Positions 37,234 to 46,567 are shown, counted from the stretch's first letter. The stretch: DNA of 64,000 nt from Salinibacter altiplanensis (GCF_002894645.1 NZ_NCQY01000004.1:62001-126000); one strand, 5' to 3'. Program-made: numbers and translations. Notes: a model not told the origin generated them from the sequence alone.

Positions 37234-38535
37234 ATGGCTCTCGCGTCCACGTCGCCCGACCGGCCGTCTCCACTGGAGGCCCTGAACCTTCTCTACCCAC
37301 TCGCCTGCACACTGGTGGGGAAGAAGGCCGCCCCCTCCCTCCTCGTCCGGGTCTACGAACAGGGGGCGGACGCGCGTCCAGAGGAGGGCCCCGACACGCC
37401 AGAGGACTGGCTCGCTCTGCTCCTGCGGGAGGCCCCAGAGAGGAGCCGCGAGCAGGGAGCCGCGCGCACGCCCGGGGCCACTTCTTCCTCAAACACAGAC
37501 TCGCTCCGGCGCGACACAGCAGAGCGCCTCGCCCGCAGCACCCTGCCCATTGCGCTGGCTACCTGTTCGGCGGCGGAGCAGTTCGTCCTTGTTCTCAGTG
37601 CCTCTCAGTTGTCCCAGGCGACCGGCCCCAACCAGTCCAGCACCCTCTTTGAGGAGCCACTCCCGACCGACCCGTCTGCCTTACTGCGGGAACGGCTGCG
37701 GGCGATACTGTCCGCCCCCGAGGCGGACCTCATCGACGAGACGCTCGCCGACCCGGACCTGCAGGCGGTACTGCGCGACGTGCTCCACGATCACTTTGCC
37801 CCGATTCCCAGCTCACTCCGTGCTCGTCTGCGGGCCACCCTGCGATCGTCGTCCTCGTCCTCGTCGGCCGGGGCCCAGGAAGCGGAGGAGGAGGAGGAGG
37901 AGGAGGAGGACGCCGGGCCAAGCGCTTCCCCGTCTACGCCAAACGACGCGTCGGACCGTCTGGTCGACCGGCTTCCCTCACGTCCCGGGCCCCGAGCCCT
38001 AGGGGTTGTCCTGCTACTGGGCATGCTCGTCCTGGGCGGCGGGCTCGGGGTGTCGTACCTCACGAACTCCGCGTCTCCCTCTTCCGCTCCCCCGCCGTCC
38101 CTAACGGCCTTTTCCGCGGAGCAGGTCGGGGCCGTGACGCCCGAACGCACGACCACGCAGCCGGCCGCCGCGGAGGCCTATCTGGACTCGACCTGGGGCC
38201 GTCGGGTGCGCCTTCCCTCCATCGAGGACACACAGGTACAAGGGGTCGGGCGGCTCCGAGCGACCGACAACGCCGAGATTCCCGTTGTGCTGTACACCGG
38301 TGGGAAGGGCGCCCAGATTGCCGCGTTCGTGTACAGCTATGCCCTCCTCGACCGGCTCGACGGCACCGCGCGGCTGGACGCCCAGCTCCGCGGTCAACTG
38401 ACTCAGCGCAACCGGCTCGTCGCGGACGAGCAGCCCTCCGGCAATGGCCTTCTATGGCGCGACCGGGCCACCGTCTTCGTGGTCGTCTCGCCCACTCTGG
38501 CCCCCGACACACTCCGGGCACGCGTACAGCCGTAG
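37234..38535 (+). CDS. Single-pass membrane protein, possible sigma-like/anti-sigma-like regulator
   Basis: 433-residue protein with no firm family. Residues ~12-70 (LEALNLLYPLACTLVGKK, then PEDWLALLLREA) resemble a degenerate ECF sigma region 2. A second helical block (~145-205) follows, then a Ser/Glu-rich linker with about eight consecutive GAG codons (~37885-37908). One membrane helix (~254-276) leads to an extracytoplasmic domain (~318-433) with IPVVLYTGGKGAQIAAFVYS and GLLWRDRATVFVVVS, reminiscent of anti-sigma C-terminal domains. This reading is inference from patterns only. ATG 37234 is used; an in-frame start 30 bases earlier is possible. It ends three bases from the convergent histidine kinase gene. 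Confidence 0.7.
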   Translation: MALASTSPDRPSPLEALNLLYPLACTLVGKKAAPSLLVRVYEQGADARPEEGPDTPEDWLALLLREAPERSREQGAARTPGATSSSNTDSLRRDTAERLARSTLPIALATCSAAEQFVLVLSASQLSQATGPNQSSTLFEEPLPTDPSALLRERLRAILSAPEADLIDETLADPDLQAVLRDVLHDHFAPIPSSLRARLRATLRSSSSSSSAGAQEAEEEEEEEEDAGPSASPSTPNDASDRLVDRLPSRPGPRALGVVLLLGMLVLGGGLGVSYLTNSASPSSAPPPSLTAFSAEQVGAVTPERTTTQPAAAEAYLDSTWGRRVRLPSIEDTQVQGVGRLRATDNAEIPVVLYTGGKGAQIAAFVYSYALLDRLDGTARLDAQLRGQLTQRNRLVADEQPSGNGLLWRDRATVFVVVSPTLAPDTLRARVQP

Positions 38536-38538
38536 CCC

Positions 38539-39942
38539 CTACGCCGCGTCCGCGGCGGGAATCTCGATGCGGAAGGTCGACCCTTGTCCGACCGTCGACG
38601 ATGCGAGCTCAAGGCGTCCGCCGTGGTAGCTCTCGATCACGCGACGGGCGAGGCTCAGGCCCAGGCCCCACCCACGCTTCTTGGTGCTGTAGCCGGGCCG
38701 GAAAATGTTATTCCACTGCTGCCCCTCAATGCCCTGCCCCGTATCCTGCACCTCGATGAAGACCTGGGCCTCTTTCTCCCAGGCCGTCACCGTGATGCGT
38801 CCCTCCTCGTCCTCAATCGCGTCGAGGGCGTTCTTCAGAAGATTCTCGAGCACCCACGCGAAGAGCTCCTCGTTCGCCTCAGCCGGAAGGCGGTCGGGCA
38901 GATCCACAGTCAGTGCGATGGACTGGCCCTGCTGAGGGATGCGCCGGCGGAGGTAGCGGGCCGTCTGCTCGATGATCGGCCCCAGGTCACAGCGCTCAAG
39001 CTTCGGCTGCGAGCCGATGTCCGAGAACCGATCCGCGACGCGCTGAAGCCGCTCCACATCGTTCTCAATCTCCGTCAGCGCCCGCTCGCGCTGGTCCGTC
39101 GGCAGATCGGGGGTGCGCAGCATCTGGATCCATCCCATGAGGCTGGACAGGGGCGTTCCGAGCTGGTGGGCCGCCTCTCGCGCCATTCCCATCCAGAGGC
39201 TGCTCTGCTCGCTGCGTCGGATGTAGGAGAAGCCAAGGTACCCCACCATTACGAACAGCCCAACGAACACCAGCTGCACCCACGGGAAGATGCGCAGCTC
39301 CGTGATGAGGGCCGACTCGTCGTAGAACACGTACTGCGTGAGCTGCCCCGCAGAAGTTCCGGCCTCTCGTCCGGGGGCGTCGGACACGTCGATCCGAACG
39401 GGGATGGGCTTGAAGGCCGACCGCATGTCCTCCAGCTCGTCCCGGAGCTGTGCCTGAACCTCCACGGAGTCGGCCGCCGGAAGGGGTGTGGCGGCGGTGT
39501 CCGGCACCCCCACGTTCTGCCAGGAGAGCGGCCGGCGGCCCGTCGAGTCGGTGATGATGGCCGGGACGTCGAACTGGTCCGGCTGCAGGATCTCATTCAG
39601 GATGAAGTTGAACTCCCGCGTGGGAGGCATGGCGCGCGCCCAATCGACCGACTCACGCAGATCGGAAAGCCGCTTTGTGGAGAGGGGGGCCGCGACAGGA
39701 CGACCTTCCAGGGACTGCAGAAGCGAGTCGAGCCGACGAAATTCCTTCCGGTACGGATTCGCTGCCTGCTGGGTCTGCACCACCTGCTCCAGGGCATCGG
39801 CCCAGAGCTGGATGACCGCCTGCTCACGTTCCTGCAACCGGTCGACGAGCCGCTGGGTGTACCAGAGCGACGCCACCGCGATGCCGACGGCAAACACAAT
39901 GAGCCCAAGCTTGAGCTGGACCGACCATCGGTAGGCATTCAT
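38539..39942 (-). CDS. Membrane sensor histidine kinase
   Basis: 467-residue two-component sensor. TM1 (residues ~10-28) and TM2 (~219-241) flank a ~190-residue extracytoplasmic sensor domain of no known type. There is no HAMP domain. The phosphoacceptor region reads MAREAAHQLGTPLSSLMGW. The HATPase domain has ENLLKNALDAIEDEEGRI (N box), VQDTGQGIEG (G1) and RGWGLGLSLARRVIESYHGG (G2). No response regulator gene is adjacent. It follows purA by ~100 bases in the same direction. Confidence 0.93.
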   Translation of the reverse strand: MNAYRWSVQLKLGLIVFAVGIAVASLWYTQRLVDRLQEREQAVIQLWADALEQVVQTQQAANPYRKEFRRLDSLLQSLEGRPVAAPLSTKRLSDLRESVDWARAMPPTREFNFILNEILQPDQFDVPAIITDSTGRRPLSWQNVGVPDTAATPLPAADSVEVQAQLRDELEDMRSAFKPIPVRIDVSDAPGREAGTSAGQLTQYVFYDESALITELRIFPWVQLVFVGLFVMVGYLGFSYIRRSEQSSLWMGMAREAAHQLGTPLSSLMGWIQMLRTPDLPTDQRERALTEIENDVERLQRVADRFSDIGSQPKLERCDLGPIIEQTARYLRRRIPQQGQSIALTVDLPDRLPAEANEELFAWVLENLLKNALDAIEDEEGRITVTAWEKEAQVFIEVQDTGQGIEGQQWNNIFRPGYSTKKRGWGLGLSLARRVIESYHGGRLELASSTVGQGSTFRIEIPAADAA

Positions 39943-40038
39943 GACACCGCCGGGTTGTGCGCGTGTGGGGCCATCCCGAGAAGTGGACGCACGGGCCCAA
40001 TCTTCCCCACGACCAGCTGTGCCCGTCTGTCTCGGGCG

Positions 40039-41358
40039 CTAGGCCGCGGCCATCGGCTGCACGTCCGTGATGATCTGGCTGCGGCGCGGCCCGTTCGAGA
40101 CCAGCCCGATCTCCACATCGAGGTAGTTCTCGACGAAAGCGAGGTAGTCCCGGGCCTCCCGCGGCAGGTCCTCGACGTGACGCACACCAGAAATGTCGGC
40201 CTCCCACCCCGGTAGGGTCTCGTACTGGGGCTCCACCCGTGTCAGGTTCTGTGGCTCACTCGGAAAGCGCCGGGTGACCTTGTCGTCGTACCGGTACTGC
40301 GTGCACACCTTCAGCTCATCGGTCCCCGAGAGGACGTCGAGCTTGGTCAGGGCCAGCTCGCTGAAGCCGTTGACCATGCAGGTGTACCGAAGGGCCACGA
40401 GATCGAGCCAGCCGCACCGTCGGGGACGGCCTGTCGTCGCCCCAAATTCGTCGCCCTTTTCCCGCAGATCCTCGCCAACCTCCCCGTCGAGTTCTGTGGG
40501 GAAGGGCCCGTTGCCCACGCGCGTGCAATACGCCTTCGCGATGCCCAGCACACGGTCGATCTCGGTGGGCGAGACGCCGAGTCCGGTGCAGCACCCGCCG
40601 GCCGTGGGGTGGCTGGAGGTGACGTACGGGTAGCTGCCAAAATCGACATCGAGGAGCGATCCCTGAGCCCCCTCGGCCAGCACGCGGGCCCCGTCGTCGA
40701 GGGCGCGAGACAGGTACGCCGAGGTGTCGGTGACGTAGTCGTCAATTTTGTGATCGAACTCGACGTACTCCTCCACAATGCGGTCGACGTCCAGTGCCTC
40801 GGCATCGTAGACGTCCCGAAGGATGGCGTTCTTCTCTTCGATCGAACGGCGGAGCTTTCGGCGCAGCACATCCTCGTCGAGCAGGTCCACGACCCGAATG
40901 CCGGTGCGGGCAAACTTGTCGGTGTACGCGGGCCCAATTCCGCGGCCGGTCGTTCCAATCTCATCGTCATCGTCGGCCGAGGCCCGTTCCTCTTCCTGCG
41001 CCGCCTCAATCGCCTTGTGGTACGGCATGATGAGGTGGGCATTGTGGGAGATCTTCAGCCGCCCCTCCACGTCGACGCCCAAAGACTTAATCTTCTCGAT
41101 CTCCTCCAGGATGGCCTTCGGGTCCAGCACCACGCCGTTCCCAATTACGCAGGTGACCCCTTCGTGAAAGATGCCGCTCGGCACGAGGTGAAGAACAAAT
41201 TCTTCGGTCTCTCCCTCCTCGTCCCAGACGATGGTGTGCCCCGCGTTGGCACCGCCTTGATAACGAGCAACAATGTCCACATCCGGGCTCAGAAGATCAA
41301 CAATCTTCCCCTTTCCCTCATCCCCCCATTGGCTTCCAATTACGATAGATACTGGCAT
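40039..41358 (-). CDS. purA: Adenylosuccinate synthetase
   Basis: 439-residue enzyme of AMP synthesis that joins IMP and aspartate using GTP. The N-terminal GTP-binding/catalytic signature is VIGSQWGDEGKGKIVDLL, with the catalytic Asp and the P-loop-like GDEGKGK. Further signatures are GANAGHTIV, TGRGIGPAYTDKFAR and AEGAQGSLLDVDFGSYPYVT. Full length. It lies between secF (~60 bases upstream on the same strand) and the histidine kinase. Confidence 0.97.
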   Translation of the reverse strand: MPVSIVIGSQWGDEGKGKIVDLLSPDVDIVARYQGGANAGHTIVWDEEGETEEFVLHLVPSGIFHEGVTCVIGNGVVLDPKAILEEIEKIKSLGVDVEGRLKISHNAHLIMPYHKAIEAAQEEERASADDDDEIGTTGRGIGPAYTDKFARTGIRVVDLLDEDVLRRKLRRSIEEKNAILRDVYDAEALDVDRIVEEYVEFDHKIDDYVTDTSAYLSRALDDGARVLAEGAQGSLLDVDFGSYPYVTSSHPTAGGCCTGLGVSPTEIDRVLGIAKAYCTRVGNGPFPTELDGEVGEDLREKGDEFGATTGRPRRCGWLDLVALRYTCMVNGFSELALTKLDVLSGTDELKVCTQYRYDDKVTRRFPSEPQNLTRVEPQYETLPGWEADISGVRHVEDLPREARDYLAFVENYLDVEIGLVSNGPRRSQIITDVQPMAAA

Positions 41359-41415
41359 GGTACACGGTGTCGGTTGAGCAAGTAGGTCAGTGTCGTTTTC
41401 CGCGCTCCATCCGCA

Positions 41416-42327
41416 CTACGCCGCACTCTTTTCGAGACGGCGATTGAGCTCCACAATCGTGGGGGACGCGACGAAGATCGACGAGTAGGTCCCAATAATC
41501 ACCCCAATGATGAGGGCAAACGAGAAGCCCCGTAGGACCTCTCCCCCAAAGACGAAGAGAATCGTAACCACGATGAGAGTGGTCACCGACGTGACAACGG
41601 TCCGACTCAGCGTTGCATTGATCGACCGGTTCACGATGACATCGAAGGTCTCTGTCTTGAACAGATTCACGTACTCCCGCACCCGGTCGAAGACCACGAC
41701 CGTATCGTTCAGCGAGTACCCCACGATCGTGAGAAACGCAGCGATGAGGGACTGATCGACCTGGACGGAGAATGGCGCGATGCCGGCCAGCACCGAGAAA
41801 ATCCCAAGTGTGATTATCACGTCGTGCACCAGGGCCGCTACGGCCCCAAGACTGTAGCGCCATTCAAAGCGCACCATGATGTAGAGGAACACCACGAGAA
41901 GGGCCCCCAACACGGCGTAGATGGCCCCCCGTTTCAGGTCCTCCGCAAAGCGCGGCCCCACCACGTTGGTGCTTTCAATCGCAATGTCGCGGCCCGAGAA
42001 CTGCCCATTGAGGGCCGTCAGTAGTTGGTTCTCCATCATCGTAATGTCCCCGTCCCCGGAAACCCGAATCAGGTGCCCGGTGTCTCCGAACCGTTTCACC
42101 TCCGGCTCCTCCTCAAACGACTCCATCAGGGCGGAGCGGACGTCGACAGTGTTCAGGTCCGTCGTATTGCCCACGACAAACTCCATCCCACCGCGGAAGT
42201 CGATGCCCAGGGCCAGCCCCTTCGTGAGGAGTGAGAGAATGCTAATGGTCAGCAGCGTTCCCGAGATAATATAACCGATGCGGCGGTTCGGGATGAGGCT
42301 GTAGTCGGCGTTCTCAAAAAGACGCAT
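41416..42327 (-). CDS. secF: Protein translocase subunit SecF
   Basis: 303-residue inner-membrane partner of SecD that uses the proton (or sodium) gradient to pull exported proteins out of the Sec channel. Topology is one N-terminal TM, a periplasmic domain and five C-terminal TMs. Signatures: LGIDFRGGMEF, then GFSLNDTVVVFDRVRE-like GYSLNDTVVVFDRVRE and INATLSRTVVTSVTTL. It follows secD by 60 bases. Confidence 0.96.
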   Translation of the reverse strand: MRLFENADYSLIPNRRIGYIISGTLLTISILSLLTKGLALGIDFRGGMEFVVGNTTDLNTVDVRSALMESFEEEPEVKRFGDTGHLIRVSGDGDITMMENQLLTALNGQFSGRDIAIESTNVVGPRFAEDLKRGAIYAVLGALLVVFLYIMVRFEWRYSLGAVAALVHDVIITLGIFSVLAGIAPFSVQVDQSLIAAFLTIVGYSLNDTVVVFDRVREYVNLFKTETFDVIVNRSINATLSRTVVTSVTTLIVVTILFVFGGEVLRGFSFALIIGVIIGTYSSIFVASPTIVELNRRLEKSAA

Positions 42328-42387
42328 GATGATCCGTCGTTGAGGAAAAATCCCGTCGTGATGGCAGCCCAGTGCAGAGACAGGGGC

Positions 42388-44361
42388 CTATCCGTAGCTC
42401 ACCTGCATCCGGCGCTCCTCCACCAGGTAGTCGAAGAGGATGCGGGTCACGATGATTGCCGTAAAGAGGGAGGCGAGAATCCCGGCCATGAGCGTGACAG
42501 CGAAGCCTTTGATCGGGCCGACGCCGAAGGAGTACAGAATGACGCCCACGAAGAAGGTCGTGATGTTGGCATCAAGGATGGCGCTCAGGGACTGCTCGTA
42601 GCCAGCGCTGATGGCGGCACGGAGGGTCTTCCCAGTGGCCTGTTCCTCCCGCACTCGGTCGTAGATGAGCACGTTCGCGTCCACGGCCATCCCGATTGTG
42701 AGAACGATGCCGGCGATCCCGGGAAGCGTGAGCGTGGCCCCGAAGCCGGCCAGAATGCCCAGGATCAAAATCACGTTCAGGAGCAGTGCAACGTCGGCCA
42801 CGACCCCCGCCGTGCGGTAGTACATGATCATGAACAGAACGACCAGCAGAAATCCGGCCACGACGGAAATGAATCCGGCGCGCGTGGACTCCTCTCCGAG
42901 GCTGGGCCCCACTGTCCGTTCCGAAATGATGTTCAGGTCTGTCTGGAGCCGCCCGGACTGTAGCACCGTCACGATGTCTTGCGCCTCCCGTCGCGACTCC
43001 AGACCAGTGATTTCTGTGCGCCCCCCCGAAATTCGGCTCTGGATGTTCGGACTCGAGTACACGATGTCGTCCAGGACGATCGATACCCGGTTTCCGATGT
43101 TTGCCGCGGTAATCCGGTCCCACCGCCGGGCCCCATCCGAATTCATCGTGATGGAGACCTTCGGTTCGTTGGTCTGACGGTCGAACTGGACAGAGGCCTC
43201 CGTCACCACCTCCCCGGTCAGCTCCGGCTCCGCCCGAACGGCCAAGAGGTGAAACGCCTCGCGCCCGTCCTCGGTCGTCAATACGGGACTGGCCGTCCAC
43301 ATGGGCTCGATGCCCGGGGGAAACATCTTCTGGACCGACGGGTCCCCGAGAAGCTCATTGACCCGCGACGTGTCGGACGCAAAGGCCCGTCCGATGATCG
43401 GCTGGTCTTGGCCCGGCATGGGCTGCATCACGGCTAGAATCGAGTTCTGGGGGCCCGTCTGGGCGCCCTCTCCGGGTTCCGTGAGGGCCGTTCCCTGCTG
43501 ACTGCCGGACGACGCCTCTTGCCCCGAGGCCGCCGCCAGCTCGGTGCCCTCCGTCACTTCGGACGTATCCGAAGAGGTGTCCGCTGCGGCCGTGTCGGCG
43601 GCCCGGGCCTCCGCGATGCGGGCGGAGTCCTCCGCGGTCGGCTCGTAGTGCTCAATGATGCGCTGCACCGATTCTCCCAGCCGCTGGGGCTCCGACATGA
43701 GGTGGAAGGTGAGCTGCGATGCGCTTTCCAACAGGTCTCGAACCCGTTCTCGGTTGCTCACCCCCGGGAGCTCCACCACAATCCGCTCGTCGCCCTGCCG
43801 CTGAATGGACGGCTCCGTTACCCCGTACTGGTTAACGCGGTTGCGAACCACTTGAATTCCGTTCTGAACGGCGGCATCCGCCTGAGCCTGGAGATACTCC
43901 TGTACCTCGTCGTTCGACGAGCGTCGTGTGATGTCCTCCCCCTGGTTGCGGAAGTAGCGGGAAAGGCGACCGTCCGGATTTTCGGCCTCGAAGGCCTCGA
44001 CGAAGGCCTCCACGACCGACACATTCTCTTCTCCTGCCCGCTGCTCTGCCGCCCGGAGGGCTCCCTGGAATGCCTCGTCTTTGTTGACCGCCAGCTGATC
44101 GAGGAGATTTCCAATCTCCACCTCCAGTGTCACGTGCATGCCGCCTTGAAGGTCGAGCCCCAAGTTGAGGGAGCTTTCGTCGACCTGGTCGAGCCACTGA
44201 CGGTTTTCGGCCTCGTACTCCACCCGTTCCTCCTCGGCCATGTTGTTCATCTTGTAGCCGACGTACAGGTTCTGCACCGAGGGAAAGAGATAAAACCCGC
44301 ACAGCCCGACGAAGAAGATTGTGAGTCCAACTCGAAAACCGTTCCCCTGCATGGAAGACAC
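42388..44361 (-). CDS. secD: Protein translocase subunit SecD
   Basis: 657-residue SecD with an N-terminal TM (residues ~10-30), LGLDLQGGMHVTLEV, a large periplasmic region and a C-terminal six-helix bundle holding GMAVDANVLIYDRVREE. The periplasmic part has an unusual insertion at residues ~240-308, rich in Ala, Ser, Thr, Glu, Gly and Gln (43438-43644), between the P1 base and head. It forms an operon with secF. Start ATG 44361 is immediately before the first helix. Confidence 0.96.
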   Translation of the reverse strand: MSSMQGNGFRVGLTIFFVGLCGFYLFPSVQNLYVGYKMNNMAEEERVEYEAENRQWLDQVDESSLNLGLDLQGGMHVTLEVEIGNLLDQLAVNKDEAFQGALRAAEQRAGEENVSVVEAFVEAFEAENPDGRLSRYFRNQGEDITRRSSNDEVQEYLQAQADAAVQNGIQVVRNRVNQYGVTEPSIQRQGDERIVVELPGVSNRERVRDLLESASQLTFHLMSEPQRLGESVQRIIEHYEPTAEDSARIAEARAADTAAADTSSDTSEVTEGTELAAASGQEASSGSQQGTALTEPGEGAQTGPQNSILAVMQPMPGQDQPIIGRAFASDTSRVNELLGDPSVQKMFPPGIEPMWTASPVLTTEDGREAFHLLAVRAEPELTGEVVTEASVQFDRQTNEPKVSITMNSDGARRWDRITAANIGNRVSIVLDDIVYSSPNIQSRISGGRTEITGLESRREAQDIVTVLQSGRLQTDLNIISERTVGPSLGEESTRAGFISVVAGFLLVVLFMIMYYRTAGVVADVALLLNVILILGILAGFGATLTLPGIAGIVLTIGMAVDANVLIYDRVREEQATGKTLRAAISAGYEQSLSAILDANITTFFVGVILYSFGVGPIKGFAVTLMAGILASLFTAIIVTRILFDYLVEERRMQVSYG

Positions 44362-45000
44362 TCGCTCAATTCAAATAGAACCAAAGTGGGAGACGGGCCC
44401 GTTCGCGATGCCGCCACAGCGGTCCACGAGGAGATCCCGTACGAATTCTTTCTGCACGGCCCTCCTCTTCACCAGCGCTCTGTTCGGGGCGGGCCTTCGG
44501 GACGAAAGCGGAGGAGCACTCCTACGGGCCCAACGGGCGAGATGCGACCAGCACACGGGCCAGCCGCCGAGCCTGAAGGGGAAGCAAAACGGCCCGTTCT
44601 GCCGGCGTATCTTTGAGGATCCGGGACTGAGGGCGAAGGGATTCCCAAATGGGCCGCTGCTCTTGTCGTGCACGCCGGCCTTTAGACACCGCCCATTGTG
44701 AGAACTGCTGGACGAGTCGGGCAAGCCTCCGGAGCGGCGACGCAAGGAACGCCGGGCAGGTCCAGAGCAAAAGAAGGAGACGCATGAAAGGGGCTTGCCG
44801 TCTACAGCGAACTTAACGGTTACCAGAAATAACAGGGTCACCGCAATTGTTTCCCCGACGGAGATCGTTTCTTCTTCTCCGTCTCAAATTGTTGGGGGTT
44901 TCACCCACCCAGCGGTGTGCTTTCTCTCGGTCTTCCTCCTGCATCTGACGTTCCCCAGGACGCGTCTGTACGTTTCCGTTCTCCTCATTCCTCCGTCCCG
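44362..45000. other. Intergenic region, secD / monoacylglycerol lipase-like gene
   Basis: About 640 bases. Open frames on both strands here are Arg/Ser/Pro-rich with few acidic residues, unlike this genome's proteins, so I call no gene. The longest plausible one (87 codons, 44522-44785, minus) has a hydrophobic start but no recognisable family. A perfect 7-bp hairpin GACGGAG/CTCCGTC (44857-44863 with 44877-44883) sits in an AT-richer stretch ~120 bases upstream of the lipase start. Confidence 0.4.
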
Positions 45001-45834
45001 ATGCCTTCCGCCGATACATTCCGTACGTACGACGGCCTCTCACTCACGACGCGACGATGGACGCCGGGCCCACCCCCGAAAGCCCACGTGCTCCTGGTGC
45101 ATGGCTATGCCGAGCACTGCGGCCGGTACGACCACGTCGCAGAGGCCCTCGTGGCCCAGGACGCCGCCGTCCACGCCTACGACCAGCGGGGCCACGGGCG
45201 CTCCGAGGGAAAGCGCGCCTACGTGGAGCACTTCGGCCAGTACCTCGCGGACCTCGACGCGTTTCGCCTCCACGTCGCGCCCCCGGACGACGTGCCGGTG
45301 TTTCTCTTCGGTCATAGCATGGGCGGACTTGTCGCGCTGCTGTATGTCTTGAACCGTGATCCCGACATCCGTGGCCTCGTGCTCAGCGCTCCGGCCATCG
45401 AGATCAACCCCGACCTGGCTCCGCTCCTGCGCCGTGTGGCTCAGGGCCTGGGCCGCCTCGCCCCCACCCTTCCGACCGTGCGCTCCCCTCAGGGGGCCAT
45501 TTCTCGAGACCCAGCGGTCGTCGAAGACGCGCGGAACGACCCGCTCAACTACCACGGCCGGACCCTCGCCCGTACCGGGGCCGAGCTCCTTCGGGCCGGG
45601 GCCGAGGCCCAGCGCCGTCTCCACACGTTGAGCACCCCGTTTCTCGTGTTTCACGGCACGGCAGATTCTCTTGCCTCTCCGGGCGGGAGCCGCCGGCTTT
45701 ACGAGCGGGCCTCCGCCTCGGACAAGACCCTCCGCCTGTACGACGGCCTCTACCACGAGGCCTTCAACGAGCCCGAGCAAGAAGAGGTGCTCCAGGACCT
45801 TGGTGGCTGGCTGAAGGCCCGTCTTTCCTCCTGA
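45001..45834 (+). CDS. Monoacylglycerol lipase-like alpha/beta hydrolase
   Basis: 277-residue serine hydrolase of the MGL/lysophospholipase type. The nucleophile elbow is FGHSMGGL (Ser in GHSMGG), the acid is in HGTADSLAS, and the His is in GLYHEAFNE. The early motif HGYAEHCGRYDHVAEAL with YDQRGHGRSEGKRAYV is characteristic of monoglyceride lipases. It probably releases fatty acids from monoacylglycerols or lysophospholipids in the cytoplasm. ATG 45001 is chosen; the frame opens 28 codons earlier without conserved features. Confidence 0.9.
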   Translation: MPSADTFRTYDGLSLTTRRWTPGPPPKAHVLLVHGYAEHCGRYDHVAEALVAQDAAVHAYDQRGHGRSEGKRAYVEHFGQYLADLDAFRLHVAPPDDVPVFLFGHSMGGLVALLYVLNRDPDIRGLVLSAPAIEINPDLAPLLRRVAQGLGRLAPTLPTVRSPQGAISRDPAVVEDARNDPLNYHGRTLARTGAELLRAGAEAQRRLHTLSTPFLVFHGTADSLASPGGSRRLYERASASDKTLRLYDGLYHEAFNEPEQEEVLQDLGGWLKARLSS

Positions 45835-45862
45835 GTAGGTCGGCCAAACAACGTTGAAAATC

Positions 45863-46019
45863 GTCATTCCGAGCGGAGCGCTGGGAGCGCAGTGACCGAG
45901 TGCTCCTGGAGGGAATCTCTCGGAAGAAGGGCGGGACGACCCCTATGAGCAGCCTCCGCTTGATGCAAAAAGATTCTTCAACGCCCTCCTCTCACTGTTC
46001 GTCGATCGCTCAGAATGAC
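45863..46019. repeat. Intergenic palindromic repeat, copy 2
   Basis: A ~157-base element of the same type as 27370-27518. Outer arms are GTCATTCCGAGCG (45863-45875) and CGCTCAGAATGAC (46007-46019), 12 of 13 complementary. Inner arms include GGGAATCTC (about 45911-45919) and AGATTCTTC (about 45971-45979). It starts ~30 bases after the lipase stop and precedes the broken DUF779 gene. Confidence 0.72.
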
Positions 46020-46173
46020 TCTTGCGTAGCCGTATGTCTTCGGATCTACTTAGTGCCCGTGTGGGTGCGTCCCGTACCCGCCTTGGGGCTTGTCGTCCTT
46101 GATTTCGTCCCGGCGCCCGGCCCCCAACGGACCTCGCTCCTCCCTTCTCTTTCCGATTTCGTCCTTCTCGGCC

Positions 46174-46567
46174 ATGCCTTCTCTCGCTCGCCCCCGCTCG
46201 CGTTCGCGTGCCCGAGGACGCCAAAGCGGTGATCGATCACCTCCGCGAGCGGTACGGCCCGCTTCTGTTTCACCAGAGCGGGGGTTGCTGCGACGGCTCC
46301 GCCCCCCCCCTCTGCTACGAAGAAGGCGGCTTTCGGGTTGGGACGAGCGATGCGCAGCTCGGCGAGCTCCACGGCTGCCCGTGCTAGATGGCTCGCGACC
46401 AGTTCGAATACTGGGAGCACATGCAGTTGACCATCAATGTGGAAGAGGGCCGCGGGGCCAGCTTTTCCCTGGAGATCCCACTCGGGGTGCGCTTTGCAAT
46501 CCGCTCTCGCCTCTTCAGCGACGACGAGTACGCCCGTCTGACGCCGGTGGCGCAGGCCTCCTCCTGA
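46174..46567 (+). pseudogene. Disrupted DUF779 family gene
   Basis: The DUF779 signature is unmistakable: RYGPLLFHQSGGCCDGSAP, LCYEEGGFRVGTSDAQLGEL, then MARDQFEYWEHMQLTI and FSLEIPLGVRFAIRSRLFSDDEY. It is interrupted by an in-frame TAG at 46385-46387, where relatives have Phe-Tyr before Met (GCPFYM). A C9 run at 46302-46310 appears to add one extra proline. The likely ATG (46174) is out of frame with the conserved part unless one C is removed from the CCCCC near 46191-46195; a GTG at 46208 is the only in-frame alternative. DUF779 proteins often accompany aldehyde dehydrogenases; none is nearby. Confidence 0.85.

Noticed and set aside
37885-37908. (GAG) run as a phase-variation tract
   Set aside because: Trinucleotide changes keep the frame, so it cannot switch the gene off; only linker length could vary.
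44522-44785. 87-codon minus-strand frame with a hydrophobic start
   Set aside because: Very Arg-rich and poor in acidic residues, no family features, unlike proteins of this genome.
46385-46387. TAG in the DUF779 gene as a recoded (pyrrolysine-type) codon
   Set aside because: The neighbouring TTC-to-TGC change, C-run anomalies and frame problem point to decay; no recoding element or tRNA was seen.
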